Shown: positions 1 to 12,378, numbered from the stretch's first letter. The stretch is 64,000 nt of DNA from Platerodrilus igneus (GCA_036346225.1 JARFIW010001177.1:280501-344500), one strand, 5' to 3'. The notes: generated by a model not told the origin, from the letters alone. A program made the numbers and translations.

Positions 1-371
1 CAACCCCTTATTTTTAATGAAACGAATAAATTTTTATACTCCACGGTTTTAATAACGCGTATTATCTAATTAAATTCTACATTACTTTTTTCTACATGTT
101 GATTATGATTATATACAAACCCTACATTCTAATTGAATGATTTAAATCTACACGGTAGGCCTTTAATTAAGCGTTCTGTTCTCCACTGCTTTAATATACA
201 CGGTGTTTAACATTATCTAAACAATATAAACCCTATGTTTAGAAGAAAATGACGAATTTATTCAACATGCCTTTAAATGAAGTGTATTATTACCCAAAGC
301 GTCCTTATACACGGTGATTAAAATTATTTGATGTCGTTAATTAATTTTCTATCCTGGTCTAAATCTGAGTA
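1..371 (-). repeat. LTR-retroelement fragment related to element D
   Basis: The first ~80 bases (with ACGGTTTTAATAACGCGT) match the end of the D1 LTR near 11,345-11,415. Bases 306-371 match the piece just inside that LTR (near 11,423-11,490). About 230 bases not found in D1 separate the two blocks, so this is a third, diverged family member in minus orientation, cut off by the window edge and ending in a (TA)n tract. No coding capacity is left. Confidence 0.7.

Positions 372-416
<45 letters not shown>
372..416. repeat. (TA)n microsatellite
   Basis: A nearly pure TA tract at the junction between the LTR debris and the CAGGGTG-type transposon ends that follow. Confidence 0.95.
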
Positions 417-836
417 CAGGGTGAGTTTTTAGTGTGGCAACGGCCGATAACTCCGTTATTATAAAAGCTACGTAAACCAAATTTAGAGGCATATTAGACA
501 TACCTAAAGTGCACATTTTAAAAATATTTTGAAGCATACAGGGTGTTTCATAATTCCAGGGCATATTAAGCTTAAATTTTTTTAAATGGAACACTCCATA
601 TATTATTATATTTTTGGAAAGCCCATAAAAAGTGCTTTAATTTGATATCAAATTGTATCTATCTATTTTTTTTAGTTTTTGAGATATTCAACTGTTTTTA
701 GAAAAAATGACCCTGATTAGAGACATTGCCACTGCACTAATACACAACTTATGTTAATTTTCAAGATGCAGAAAGTTTTACTATATACTATAGTATATTT
801 GTAAATATCACACTTTTGAAATTTCTTCACAGTATA
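417..836. mobile_element. CAGGGTG-type DNA transposon end fragments
   Basis: Two successive starts with the motif ACAGGGTG (about 416 and 538) are followed by AT-rich sequence without a partner end. This motif is the outer end of the mariner-like elements seen complete at 6,577-9,307. These look like solo or truncated ends. No coding region is visible. Confidence 0.5.
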
Positions 837-1834
837 CAGGGTGTGTCAGGTTTCGCAAAATGCAATTTTTAAACCTTTTTTAAATGGTACCCTACCTATT
901 TTATTGCTATAATGGATAGATCATTAAGTGTCCTTTCATTTTTGTTAAGCATTCCCTATACCTAAATTCATTATTTTCTGAGATATTTTTGATTTTCTTC
1001 AAATTTTATGAATGTTTTTAATTTACATAACTAAAAATAACTTACTATTGGAGAATATTATAAAACAATTGATACATTTTGATTAACAATCAACTACACT
1101 TATCCAATAACAATTTTCACTAAAGATATTTTACCCTACAATAATACGCTATCAACAGAATTCTGCCAGATCAACAATATGCATTTTATAGAAAATATTC
1201 AAACACGAAATCAGGCAGGCTTTGAAAAAATAACAATTACAATTAAAATGTCATTTAGGTTTATTAATTTTAGTGTGTTGTCATTTAACACATTATCAGT
1301 CCTGTTTTAAATGTAATCTTTGAAGGAGTTTTCAAAATGAATTTTACCGTGGAAGAACAAATAGATATGATTTGGATATTGGGAGAAAGTTTAAGAAATT
1401 GCCTACTTGCATCAAGAATATAACAAGAGAGATATCCTGTTAAATGACAACACACTACAATTAATAAACCTAAATGACGTTATAATTGTAATTGTTATTT
1501 TTTCAAAGCCTGCCTGATTTCCTGCTTGAACATTTTCTATAAAATGCATATTGTTGATCTGATAGAATTCTGTTGATAGCGTATTATTGTAGGTTGTTAT
1601 ATCTTTAGTGAAAATTGTTATTGGATAAGTGTAGTTGATTGTTAATCAAAATGTATCAATTGTTTTATAATATTCTCCAATAGTAAGTTATTTTTAGTTA
1701 TGTAAATTAAAAACATTCTTAAAATTTGAAGAGTATCAAAATATCTCAGAAAGTAATAGATTTAGGTATAGGGAATGCTTAACAAAAATGAAAGAACATT
1801 TAATAAACCATCCATTGTAGCAATAAACAACTTT
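837..1834 (+). mobile_element. Palindromic remnant of DUF4817-type (mariner-like) transposon
   Basis: The element begins with CAGGGTGTGTC. Roughly 900-1,278 and 1,440-1,830 are long inverted repeats of each other, separated by ~160 bp. The centre holds the start of a transposase reading frame at 1,338 (residues MNFTVEEQIDMIWILGES), which resembles the N-terminal DUF4817 helix-turn-helix region. It runs into a frame break after ~30 residues. Everything downstream of the N-terminus has been deleted. The right end lacks the terminal CACCCTG and is truncated. The family call rests on the N-terminal motif and the similarity in plan to 6,577-9,307. Confidence 0.65.
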
Positions 1835-2339
1835 ACACAACAAAACAAAGCTTACCAGACACACACATACATAACAACACACACAAATATACAATATATA
1901 GACACTGCACATAGACAAACACATTCACCTGCAAACCAGATATCATTTACTAGTACACCCCACTCATAATCATTTACCATAAAGCATATTCATAATTTAT
2001 TTTTAGTTCCACTCTAGTTTAGTTTGCATGTTTATATACAAATGTTTTAATTTATATGTCAGAAACTGTCAATTTTATAATTGTTCGAAATAGTTTTTTA
2101 AAAATGTTTCCTGTTACACATGCCAGTAATTACACAATCTCAACTATTGTAAGTATAAATTCATTTGCAATAACTGTGTTTATACAACGTGTAATTTTTA
2201 GTAATCTGTGACCAAGAGTACAAATATACTCGAAAATTCAGATGGAATAAAAAGAGTACGCCTTTTATTATTTTTTTAAACAGGGCCTATAACCCATAAA
2301 AGAAAAAACTGAATAGTATTAAACCAGAGGTCGTTAATT

Positions 2340-2343
<4 letters not shown>
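1835..2343. other. Unassigned AT-rich spacer
   Basis: This stretch has a CA-rich patch at about 1,855-1,925 and otherwise AT-rich sequence. Short open frames here are low-complexity. I see no recognisable gene or repeat boundary. Confidence 0.5.

Positions 2344-2397
<54 letters not shown>
2344..2397. repeat. (TA)n microsatellite
   Basis: A TA tract of about 54 bp immediately outside the Penelope-like palindrome. Confidence 0.95.
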
Positions 2398-2400
<3 letters not shown>

Positions 2401-2845
2401 AGCTAATGACCTTGCTGTAGATTTATTTATAAGGATTTGTGGGTTTCAGGTCTGCTGGATTAAATAATACTCATGTTTATCACCTAAATTTTCGGATATA
2501 CATCAATCCTTTTTCAAAAGTGCTACAATAACAAAAACGCTATTACAATATTAATCACTAAGTACCTACTAAATTGAGGTTACTAATAAATTGGCGTTAT
2601 AGAAATATAAAAAGCAAGCACAATTCTACAAATAAAAGCATTAAAGACATAAGTATAACATTAAAAATTTAATATTTATGTATATAGCGACAATTTTTGA
2701 ATGTTTGATTTTGTATACAAAACTTTGTTTTCTAATAATGTGAGAAAGCTGTTGCTAGATTTTTTAAGTAATAAGTATGTACGTGTATGTGAGTGTAACA
2801 ATGTCAATTAAACCATTTGGTTGGAGTAGGATGTAATAAATATGC

Positions 2846-3240
2846 TTATCTTGGTATAGTACTTGTATCTGAATTATCATCAGACTGAAAACGTAATAAA
2901 TATGTGTATATAGTACTCAAATTATTTATATCTGTTCTTCTACTCACGGTGTTAGGGTATCTGTATATGTAGTACATTTCCTGAAATTTCCTTTTTTGTT
3001 TATTGCTTACAATATTTAGAATTACTGGTTCCGAAAAGTTAATCCTATGAGAATTGTTTAATTTTGCATGGATACTCAATGCACATGCATCAGGTTTAAC
3101 GCGGATGTCACTTCTGTGTTGAGTTATCTTTTGTTTTAGATTTTCTGAAGTTTGGCCAATGTATTCTTCATTGCAGTCTAAACAACTAATTTTGTAGATT
3201 ACGTTTCTCTGATTTAGTGGTGAAGTTTTGTCTTTAATTT
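2846..3240 (-). pseudogene. GIY-YIG endonuclease fragment of Penelope-like element
   Basis: Read on the minus strand, this arm encodes the C-terminal part of the GIY-YIG domain (residues such as LNNSHRINFSEPVILNIV). The GIY-type half, NVIYKISCLDCNEEYIGQT, lies further toward 3,240. Penelope-like elements fuse a reverse transcriptase to this nuclease, which nicks target DNA. Frame breaks and absence of any reverse-transcriptase core make it a non-functional fragment. A near-identical copy lies on the plus strand at 3,715-4,075. Confidence 0.75.
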
Positions 3241-3389
3241 TTAAAAGTAAATTACTTTCTAGATACCATACTCATTCATAATAGTAACAATAAAATAATC
3301 CTCGATTGGTATAAAAAACCAACATGTTTGGGTAGATATTTAAATTATAACTCATACCATAATTACAAAATTAAAATCAATTTTGTATT

Positions 3390-4080
3390 AGGTTTAAAAG
3401 ACAGAATAAATAAATTTGTCATCCTTCATTATATCAAAAAAAATTAAATAAATTACGAACAATTCTAAAAGATAACAATTATCCTTCAAAAATAGTAAAT
3501 AGAATATTATATTACCATCCAACTAATAATACAAATAATATTAATTTAAACAATGATGTTAACATTACTAATAATGACACTTTACAATACCATTCTCTTC
3601 CTTATATAAAAGAACTGACACCAAAGCTATATAATATTTTTAAAAGATTTAACATAAAAACTGCAACAAAAGAAATACTTACACTGAGTAATTTATTTTC
3701 AAAAATTAAAGACAAAACTTCACCACTAAATCAGAGAAACGTAATCTACAAAATTAGTTGTTTAGACTGCAATGAAGAATACATTGGCCAAACTACACAA
3801 AATCTAAAACAAAGGGTAACTCAACACAGAAGTGACATCCGCGCTAAACCTAATGCATGTGGATTGAGTATCCATACAAATTTAAAAAATTTTCATAGGA
3901 TTAATTTTCGGAACCAGTAATTCTAAATATTGTAAGCAATAAACAAAAAAGAGAATTTTAGGAAATATGCTACATTTACAGATACCCTAACACCATGAAT
4001 AGAAGAACAGATAAAAATAATTTGAGTACTATATACACATATTTATTACGTTTTCAGTCTGATGATAGATAATTCGGATA
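3390..4080 (+). pseudogene. Penelope-like element: RT C-terminal linker and GIY-YIG nuclease, broken
   Basis: Successive plus-strand frames spell a linker typical of Penelope-like proteins (LPYIKELTPKLYNIFKRF near 3,598) and then the GIY-YIG core (VIYKISCLDCNEEYIGQ near 3,742-3,795). The catalytic reverse-transcriptase motifs are absent, so the element is 5' truncated. Small indels break the frame near 3,900. The family assignment is from motif order: RT thumb/linker, Cys-containing GIY-YIG, basic tail. Confidence 0.8.
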
Positions 4081-4478
4081 CAAGTATTTTACCAAGATTA
4101 CATCCTACTCCAACCAAATGGTGTAATCGGAATTGATACACTAACATACGCGTACATACTTATTAATTTAAAAAATCTAGCAACACCTTTCTTACATTAT
4201 TAGAAAACAAAGTTTTGTATACAAAATCAAACATTCAAAAAATTGTCACTATATACAGAAATATGAAATTTTTAATGTTATACTCATGTTATTAATGTTT
4301 TTAATTTGTAGAATTGTGCTTGCCTTTTATATTTATACAACGCCAATTTATTGGTAACCTCAATTTAGTAGGTACTTTAGTGATTAATATTGTAATAGCG
4401 TTTTCTTACTGTAGCACCTTTGAAAAAGGATAGAAATATATCCGAAAATTTAGGTGATAAACAAGAGTATTCTTTAAT

Positions 4479-4480
<2 letters not shown>

Positions 4481-4520
<40 letters not shown>
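4481..4520. repeat. (TA)n microsatellite
   Basis: A pure TA tract separating Penelope copy A from solo LTR B. Its counterpart in the right arm is 40,950-40,979. Confidence 0.95.
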
Positions 4521-4522
<2 letters not shown>

Positions 4523-6573
4523 ATGTGGTATGTGTGGTAAGGGTTGTACATTGCCAGTGTCAACAGCCGATTTTAAAATTAAAAATAAAAATTTCAAACA
4601 CAAAAAAATTCTTACCCGCTTATTTTCTGCTTCAAAATATCTTCAGCAGCTTTGCTGGCTAGCTCAGCTGTGCCTCTTCTCGGATACCTAAATTTACAAT
4701 CATTCTTCCTTCCCACTCGCACACCTTTCAATAAAATCACCAAATAATACAACAATCATACAATCATTTATTTACCGCTATTTACAGCCAAAATATTCAC
4801 AGGTATAAACAGTTTGGTATATTAATTACAACTCAATAAGTTACATGTTTCAAAGTCCTTGTTTTAAGTTATTATTTGCAAACACATTTAGTAAAAATAT
4901 GAGTAGATGGGCCCCAAATAATACCCTAAATTTATTATTTACTGAAGTATGGTTTATTAATGTATGCCTTTTACTTTGCATAAATCTAATACAAAATTAA
5001 TAGACCCGTCTACCCTTAACAATCCAATTTATATTCATAATAAAATTTAGTAAGTTTTAAATACACCATCTTTCAATATTTTAAATCACCACAATAATTG
5101 TCCAGTACACGTAGTCTTTCCGATACGTTCATATAACCATAAATAACCCCAATATTTACTCACACATCACCAAATAATACAAAGTTTATCAGGTAACAGA
5201 AATTTCAAATAAGTTACCTGGATAATGCTTCAGGCCTCCATCCCTTCAACGATGATTACCAGAACCCCTTGGCTTCGTGACTATGCGCTCTGCTACTCCA
5301 CATATTTATAGATGATAACCCCAATATTTACCAAGCGCCTTGCTTCAAATTACCATTCCATAACAGCATATAAACTCACGTATATTATGCGTCTATTTAT
5401 TGATTTACTAAGCTTGGTCTGGTAGTAATTGGACCTCTGTTAATTTGATTTTCAATACACTACTCGTATCTTACGTTAATAACTAGTAGGCCACAACTAC
5501 CAAATTACTAGTACTAGCAGTACATTTACGGTATAATGAATGTATTTAATACTCACAAAAACTCTACTATCACGTCGGTCTATTGTTGTAAAATAGTATA
5601 AAGCGATGAGAATACCAAGAGTACAAAGAGCACTTTACTACTTTTGCTAGAGTATTTATATTTTTCAAAAAACTCCCTCCTGGCTACACTTCACGCGAAA
5701 AATTTATTTTCAAATAATAATTCTGCAAATTTTGATATAACCGATTTCAAAATTCCTGAAACTTGTTCCATGAACGCGCCGTATCTATCCGAAAATCGCT
5801 TCCACCTCTCGCATGTTCGTGCGTTTGTAAACTATCGATTCCCAACCAATGAGACTATTCTGTGTCGTCATAAAACTCCGCCTGTAATATTTTTATCTCT
5901 GTCTTATGCATATTTGATGTCGCGTTCCAAACCCCACTTGTGTTATAGAAAATCGATATTGCTGACAGCCCATCTCAACTCCACGTGGATTAGTACGTGC
6001 GATTGCAATATTAACGTTTTTCTATCTGTCTCTGTCTGTAGCATATTACCGATCGTGCTACTCCCTGCTCTTTAAGAATTTTGTTAGCTTGTTATTCGAA
6101 CCAACTGACGGTTGAAGACTATTTTCTATGAAGTCCGGCTTTATTATGCTAATACTTTCAAAGAATGTAACCTTTTAAAAATGCAGGTGCTCTTAATTAC
6201 AGACCGTTTAAAACAACAATTCTTGGAGCTTATACTTCGCCGTATCAGATAAAACTGACGTCTTTGTTTGTTACCAAGAAACCTTTTGCCTTGGGATTAT
6301 TGATTTTTCTTGCCCTAGTGGGTTTTTAATGCTTTTACACGTTGAATTACAAATAAATTAAATTAATTAGGCTTTTCTATTTGTTTTTTAAAAACTGTTT
6401 TTCTTTATATACTTTTAACCTTTCTATCATTAATTATAAAAATACGTCAATACTTGTCCTTTCTCCCTAAATAAATTAAATAAATGTTGCGCGTAAATAA
6501 TTTGTTCGTTTCACTATACAGGGTGGTTGAAATTGCAATGCCTACCCCAATTTAACCTTTTGAATCCATAACA
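4521..6573 (-). mobile_element. Solo LTR, family B (left copy)
   Basis: A 2.05 kb block with TG at 4,521 and CA at 6,573, lying directly in (TA)n. It is repeated in inverted orientation at 38,950-40,949. On the minus strand a TATA box is followed within ~35 bp by sequence like an initiator, as expected for U3-R of an LTR. No internal region, primer site or partner LTR in the same orientation is present. Short open frames inside it do not look like proteins. B' is ~50 bp shorter through small indels and has many substitutions. Confidence 0.7.
5653..5660 (-). promoter_or_regulatory. TATA box of LTR B
   Basis: On the minus strand the sequence reads TATAAATA. It is conserved in B' at 39,863. Position inside the LTR fits the core promoter at the U3/R boundary. 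Confidence 0.6.
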
Positions 6574-7331
6574 ATACAGGGTGTTTTTTTTAAGTGGGAG
6601 GTCACCTGTATATGGAAGACCAATGGTACAAGGAAGCTGAAAATTTGCACTAGGAGGTTATCCAATGTGCCCTACACGTCTAAAATAGTTTCGATACGTT
6701 ATCACTTTCGGTTATACCGGAAGTCGGTATTACTATCGTTATTTTAAATAGAACACCCTGTATATTTATGCATTTTTGAATTCCTTGTCGAATTTTATGT
6801 GAACCTTTATAACACAACCATACCTCTATCTAATGCAGGTTTCGAGATATTTTGATTTTTAGTAGATTTTTGACATTTGCACGCTGTCACATAAATTGGA
6901 ATAACTAGAAATTAAACGAACTTACAAAATTGTTTTTTTGCAATCACATTCATAATACTTGATATTATTTCTACGTGCAAAGAAAATTTAATTGCAATGT
7001 ACAGGGTGCTAGAAAATTCATTTTATAATTTGACTAATAAAATGTCAAATATTCCGTTTTTTTTAAATGGGACCTACCATATTTTGTTATATTAATCGAT
7101 TCTATGGAAAAAAATACCTTAGGTATGTAATTACAACAATCCATTTATTGTAAGCCGTTTTTGAGTTATTTGCATTAAAAGAGAAAATGCACTAGTTCAG
7201 TAACATAATAACATTTGCTACTATCAAGTAGCTTTTGTCCGATACATTAACAAAAGAATAATTGGTTATTTTACGAAACGTTAAATGTAGATAATTCTAC
7301 GCAGATTTCAATTCCCGTACTGTAGTTATTT

Positions 7332-8197
7332 ATGAGGGTTAATCGAAACTTTACAAATCAAGATTATCTCGATATGATAATTATTTATGGCGAATGCAAC
7401 AGAATTCTTCAAAGAACTTGCGATGTCTTTCATCAAAATTTCCTGAAAAGCCAGCGCCGAATGTTAGGCTTCTTGAAAACTGTGCGAATAATGAATTATT
7501 TATTACAAAGAAGAACAGGACCAGCACCGTGACGGAGGAAGTAATTGGAGTTACTAATGTATTGGCATATTTTCATGCAGCAGAGCTTAACTAAATAATG
7601 CTGTACAGGATATAGGAATGAGCCGTAGTTCCATATACAATATTTTGAAAGCAAATAATTTTAAAGTTGGTCACTTTATCCTGTTCAGCACCTTAAGGAA
7701 ACCGATTTCGAAAGAAGGATGTTGTTTTGCGAATTTGTATTACTTAGAACGCAAGAGGATAAACAGTTTTGAAAATATTATTTGGAGCGATGAAGCAAAG
7801 TTTACGAAAAACAGAGTGTTTAACCGACATAATTCACACCATTGTTCCACAGAAAATCCTCAACAAGCATACATAACAAATTTTCAGGAAAATGGTTTTT
7901 AACGTTTATTGTGCTATTAGAGATTCGCGAATTGTATGTGTAGTGTTTTACCAGGAAAATTTAAACGGTAAAGTACATATTGTTTTAGTAATTCTTTTCT
8001 TCTCGATGAATACTTTTACAGGGGAACGATATTTAGAAATTGGATTTTTTCTATGGGGTATGTAAAAGATACGGTCTTCTCCTACGCTCCTACTACTGAG
8101 GAAGATTGCAAAAGACGAGTATTAAATGCTCTAAATTCTTTAAGTCCAGAGCAAATACAAAAGGCAACAAATGAAGAGTTTAAAGACGCATTTTAAA
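7332..8197 (+). pseudogene. DUF4817/DDE-type transposase, decayed
   Basis: The N-terminus at 7,332 (MRVNRNFTNQDYLDMIIIYG) matches the DUF4817 DNA-binding region found in insect mariner-like transposases. A frameshift near 7,440 moves to a second frame. The catalytic part follows: IIWSDEAKFT (first Asp, near 7,780) and NSHHCSTENPQQA, then, after more frame breaks, FFLWGYVKDTVFSYAP near 8,046 and a C-terminal helix ending about 8,197. At least three frameshifts and a missing DDE middle segment make it inactive. Other Tc1/mariner subgroups are possible; the DUF4817 motif decides. Confidence 0.8.
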
Positions 8198-8325
8198 ATG
8201 CTTGGATCAAAATGGCCGCCAAATAGAACATTTATAAACAACCTCTTATATTTTTATTTATTTTTCTTTAGGTAAAATATTGTTAGATGAAATACTTTGT
8301 TCCATGTTTGTGTAGCTTTTATACA

Positions 8326-8550
8326 TTATTTTTCAAAAAATGTTCTTGCGCTGCCATTTTTGGCAACTAAAATGTGCAAAAGCATTTCCTGCTTTCTAAG
8401 TACTAAGATATTAATTCCATAGAATTGATTAATATAACAAAATATTTGATGAAAAATATCGCCAGTTCTTCGAAGAAATCTATTACATTCGCCATAAATA
8501 ATTATCATTTTGAGATAATCTTGATTTGTAAAGTTTCGATTAACCCTCAT
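8326..8550 (-). pseudogene. Inverted copy of the transposase N-terminus in the right TIR
   Basis: The minus strand starts with MRVNRNFTNQDYLKMIIIYG, nearly the same as 7,332 on the plus strand. This is the coding start carried inside the right inverted repeat, ending in unrelated frame. It shows the TIR includes coding sequence. Confidence 0.75.
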
Positions 8551-9305
8551 AAATAACTACAGTACGGGAATTGCAATCTGCGTAGAATTATCTACATTTG
8601 ACGTTTCGTAAAAATAACCAATTATTCTTTTGTTAATGTATCGGACAAAAGCTACTTGATAGTAGCAAATGTTATTATGTTACTGAACTAGCGCATTTTC
8701 TCTTTTAATGCAAATAACTCAAAAACGGCTTACAATAAATGGATTGTTGTAATTACATACCTAAGGTTTTTTTTTTCCATAGAATCGATTAATATAACAA
8801 AATATGGTAGGTTCCATTTAAAAAAAACGGAATATTTGACATTTGATTAGTCAAACTATAAAATGAATTGTCTAGCACCCTGTACATTGTAATCAGATTT
8901 TCTTTGCACGTAGAAATAATATCAAGTATTATGATTGTGATTGCAAAAAAACAATTTTGTAAGTTCGTTCAATTTCTAGTTATTCCAATTTATGTGACAG
9001 CGTGCAAATGTCAAAAATCTACTAAAAGTCAAAATATCTCGAAAACGGCATTAGATAGAGGTATGGTTGAGTTATAAAAGTTCACATAAAATTCGACAAG
9101 GAATTCGAAAATGCATAAATATACAGGGTGTTCTATTTAAAATAACGATAGTAATACCTACTTCCGGTATAACCGGAAGTGCTAACGTATCGAAACTATT
9201 TTAGACGTGTAGGGCACATTGGATAACCTCCTAGTGCAAATTTTCAGCTTTTTTCTACCATTGGTCTTCCATATACAGGTGACCTCCCACTTAAAAAAAA
9301 CACCC

Positions 9306-9307
<2 letters not shown>

Positions 9308-9344
<37 letters not shown>
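9308..9344. repeat. (TA)n microsatellite
   Basis: A TA tract between the transposon at 6,577-9,307 and the 3' LTR of D1. Confidence 0.95.
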
Positions 9345-9346
<2 letters not shown>

Positions 9347-11429
9347 CTGTGATATTCTCCTTTGAATGCGGGAACTAGGTCCTTTCAACAAAAAAATTCT
9401 AGTCCCACCGATTGGGCGTCATAAACTGCAGTGATCCTGGTTTCGCTTCAGCTGCTCACCTAATTTTATAAACCTCCTCATTCATAAAATTAAACAACAC
9501 ATTCCTACCACAAACATCAACGTTAACTCTATTTACATCAATATTCAGAATACATTAAATTTTCAAATTAAATTTCAGCATAAAATTCAGTTTTAAAAGA
9601 ATTTCAAGATTAATTTTATTATCACTTTAACGTGCATCCAGAATTAAAGTCCTTGTTGGATGCCTACTAATTAATATAACAATATAAGCAGACCGGAGTC
9701 TGAGTATAAAGGAGCATCTACCACCCTTTACGTTAATTAACCAGGTTCGTCTAATTGAGCTCAAAGACATACCCAAAGTTTCATCATAATTCAGAACATC
9801 AATACTAAATACCCTTTCTACTTAAACAAGCAAATTTCATCTTAAAATTAAAATTTTATGGTTAGTACAATTTCACTAATGTCCATTTAAAGTAAATCAA
9901 TTATAAAGTTATTCAACACACACAAAATGTCAAACAAAATAGTATAATTTACCTGAAGGTTACTGTCCTCGTAGCTTTAATGTACATCGTCCCTTTAGTT
10001 AATCACACCATTCCAACAGGATTATATTTACGGCTTCTAATTCTCAACGCTTTTAAAATTTTCTCCATCACCATTTATTTAAAGTTGTTTCTGGGCTTTT
10101 CCGGAACTCATCTGTGTATATCTGACCCTTGTTTCGTGGATCCAGACACGTATTTGAACCATTTAATTATTAACACCCCGAAAAATAGCAGAGAAATTCA
10201 TGCGTCTTTCACCAATATACGCCAAAACTGCCTACTTTTGTGTATACATTTGTCGTTGTAAATTTTGCTAATTGGTACAGTGATACTAAATTTTATTACC
10301 TTGTATCTAAGTGCACTGAAGTACATTCATGTTAGCACGTAAATAACAAACTATTTTGAATCACTAAAATATACGAGCAAAATTTTAAATTATTTTATCA
10401 AACTAAAATGCACTGTTTAACATCTTGAATCAAGTCGCGGATGTAAGAGCTTTTAACGCATCGAATAGTCAAAAGTCTAAGAGGCCGAAATTCATATTAC
10501 CACCGGTATATATAGCAAATAGCCGGCACGTCGCTTTTGTCCTCAAAACAGACAATTCTTAAGAATTTCTCATTCTATGTTCCCAGTCCGTCGCTCGCGC
10601 ATCGGTTTTACGAATTTTCACTCGCCCCATTTAAATCTCAGAAATTCTCACACGGCACGCAAACATGTCCGAGAAAAACTAATTAATTTTGTACAGAAAT
10701 TGTTGTTTCTACCTCTGATATTTGCATCCTATTTTCAACCAATTGTGACCCTCGTGACGTTGCTTAAATCACGCCTTTTACTATATGTGTCTTTGCTTGA
10801 CGCATTTTCTCTTTCCTTTTCTAACCTGTTCGTATTGGTGCAAATTGATATTCTTTATTATCGATTATATTTTAGTCCATGTGGACTATCTGGGTTTAAT
10901 AACCCCGTATCGCACCTTCTCGTGAATATTAAGCCCCGGTTTCTCCAAGATTCTTTGTAAACATTAATTATCTGCAAAATTTTCGCCGAATGAGCTTTTT
11001 AAATAAACCCCGTTTTGTATTTCGTGCTAAAGCATCTGACCGTTTCCAATATCCTTAGAATCGACATGTTTATCTAAACAAATTAAACTGAAATTGCCTT
11101 TTAAAATACGCAGGTGTGTTCAAACATCCTACTTCTAACTAACACTTCTAGGATTTGCATTTTATTGGGTTTTTACAAGTTTCTATAGATATTATCTGTA
11201 CGTTTTGTTCAATACCGGTTACTTGAAATAGAGTTAATTAAGATAAATTTTGCACGTAATTTCCATTTGTTTAGGAATTATTACATTACACGCAGAGATT
11301 TTTAATACTGTTTCTTTTGATATAAAGCGTCTTGTACATGGTTTAAATCTCTTATTTTTACTGAAACTAATAAATTTTTATGCTTCACGGTTTTAATAAC
11401 GCGTATTATCTAATAATATTCATTATACA
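9345..11429 (-). repeat. D1 3' LTR
   Basis: Direct repeat of 14,603-16,682. On the minus strand it begins TGTATAATG and ends ATCACAGCA. Its U3 differs from that of D2 over about 300 bp, so D1 and D2 belong to two LTR subfamilies. No clear TATA box: the position holding TATAAAAG in D2 reads GTACAAAA here. It abuts (TA)n at 9,344. Confidence 0.85.
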
Positions 11430-12034
11430 CGGTGATTAAAATTATTTGATGTGATTATTTAATTTTCTACCCTGGTCTAAATATGAGTATTTTCCCCCTA
11501 TTTGAATACAAATAATCCCACTTATTTGAATGCAAATATAAAACATTTAGACTGCCAAAAAAAAACATTTACAAAAAAACTTGCCTATCTCTCTCTGCCC
11601 TTAGCTATCTAACTTACCTAACTTATATCCGATCCAAAAAAAATATTTACACCTATCCTATATCCCTATCCTATTCCTAACTCCCACCTAATTTTATAAA
11701 CTGAAATTATCCCTAACTTCATCCTACTTATCCATCTAATCCTATATACATCCTATATACCTATCCTATTCCTAACTTTTAACTAATCTTCACTATACTT
11801 TACTTCATCCTACCTAATCCTATATACCTATCCTACTCTTACTCTATTCCTAACTCTCCACTAATCTTATATGAAATATCTATACTTAACCTATCTTATT
11901 TTCCTCCTACATTTACTCTTTATTCTCATCTTAAACCTATTTCTAACTATCTCCCATATTTATCCTATACCTAGCTTCATTTTCTATACACACTTACTTC
12001 TACTCTTCTATATACACCTATTCCTACTCCTATC
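11430..12034. repeat. Pyrimidine-rich low-complexity internal 3' region of D1
   Basis: On the plus strand this is a degenerate run of short units such as CCTATCCTA. On the minus (coding) strand it is purine-rich with TAGGATAGG-like units. The same region exists in D2 at 21,348-21,933. A purine run, AGGGGGAAAATA on the minus strand near 11,490, could be a polypurine tract but lies ~65 bp from the LTR. The open frames here are compositional artefacts. Confidence 0.65.
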
Positions 12035-12378
12035 CTATTTAAATCTAACTCTCTTCTTGACCCTCCAAGTCTTTCTTCTCACCAGCCTAATACTCTTCAT
12101 CCCTGTCTCTCCCCCTTCTATATCTATACTTAACATCCCTGTTATCTCACATAAAATAAACTTATCATCCCTATTATCCTGACTTTTAAATATTACTTCT
12201 TCTTCAGTCCCTATACTTGTCTGTTTCTCATTTACTATTCTTTTCTTCTCTGCCGACAAACCAAACGATACTACCTTACAATCATCGATTTTTCCCTCTA
12301 CGGAAAATCCTATGTACCTTCTAGAATTCTTATGTAATGGAATCCGCCAGAATGAATTCCTTTAATTAACTTTATTAA
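12035..12378 (-). pseudogene. Reverse-transcriptase fragment (D1 pol)
   Basis: Minus-strand residues FWRIPLHKDSRRYIGFSVEG and VVSFGLSAEKK match the Gypsy RT segment between motif A and the FGL motif before the YxDD box. Everything before it (fingers, first Asp) and after it (YxDD, thumb, RNase H, integrase) is absent. It is then followed by low-complexity sequence. The same truncated form is in D2, so the loss was already in the copied master element. Confidence 0.75.

Larger units (their letters stand above)
2398..4480. mobile_element. Penelope-like element, palindromic copy A
   Basis: Two partial copies of a Penelope-like retroelement sit head to head. The arms (about 2,425-3,300 minus and 3,690-4,470 plus) are inverted repeats. 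The plus copy extends further upstream, to about 3,310, and includes the linker before the endonuclease. Inverted partial copies are typical of Penelope-like elements. The whole block is repeated in reverse orientation at 40,980-43,436. Confidence 0.8.
6577..9307 (+). mobile_element. Long-TIR DUF4817-type (mariner-like) transposon
   Basis: The ends are CAGGGTGTTTTTTTTAAG and its complement, closing at CACCCTG (9,301-9,307). The inverted repeats are unusually long, about 800-900 bp (6,577-7,450 and 8,430-9,307). They extend into the transposase coding region, so both arms carry the coding start. The left flank is TA and the right flank CA followed by (TA)n, consistent with TA target choice but not a clean duplication. 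It is inserted in the (TA)n that in the right arm (38,917-38,949) directly joins B' and E'. Confidence 0.8.

Noticed and set aside
2425..2530. Possible hammerhead in the Penelope element (GATTGATGTATATCCGAAA near 2,505, minus strand)
   Set aside because: Only fragments of the core are present, stems I and III do not form, and the other three arms read GATAGAAATATATCCGAAA instead.
5644..6075. 143-codon open frame in LTR B
   Set aside because: The mirror copy B' breaks the frame at different points, and the frame lies across the LTR promoter region. No domain or protein-like composition.
9980..10960. Repeated open frames of 93-140 codons in the D LTRs
   Set aside because: They lie in LTR U3-R-U5, change length between copies, and overlap the likely promoter.
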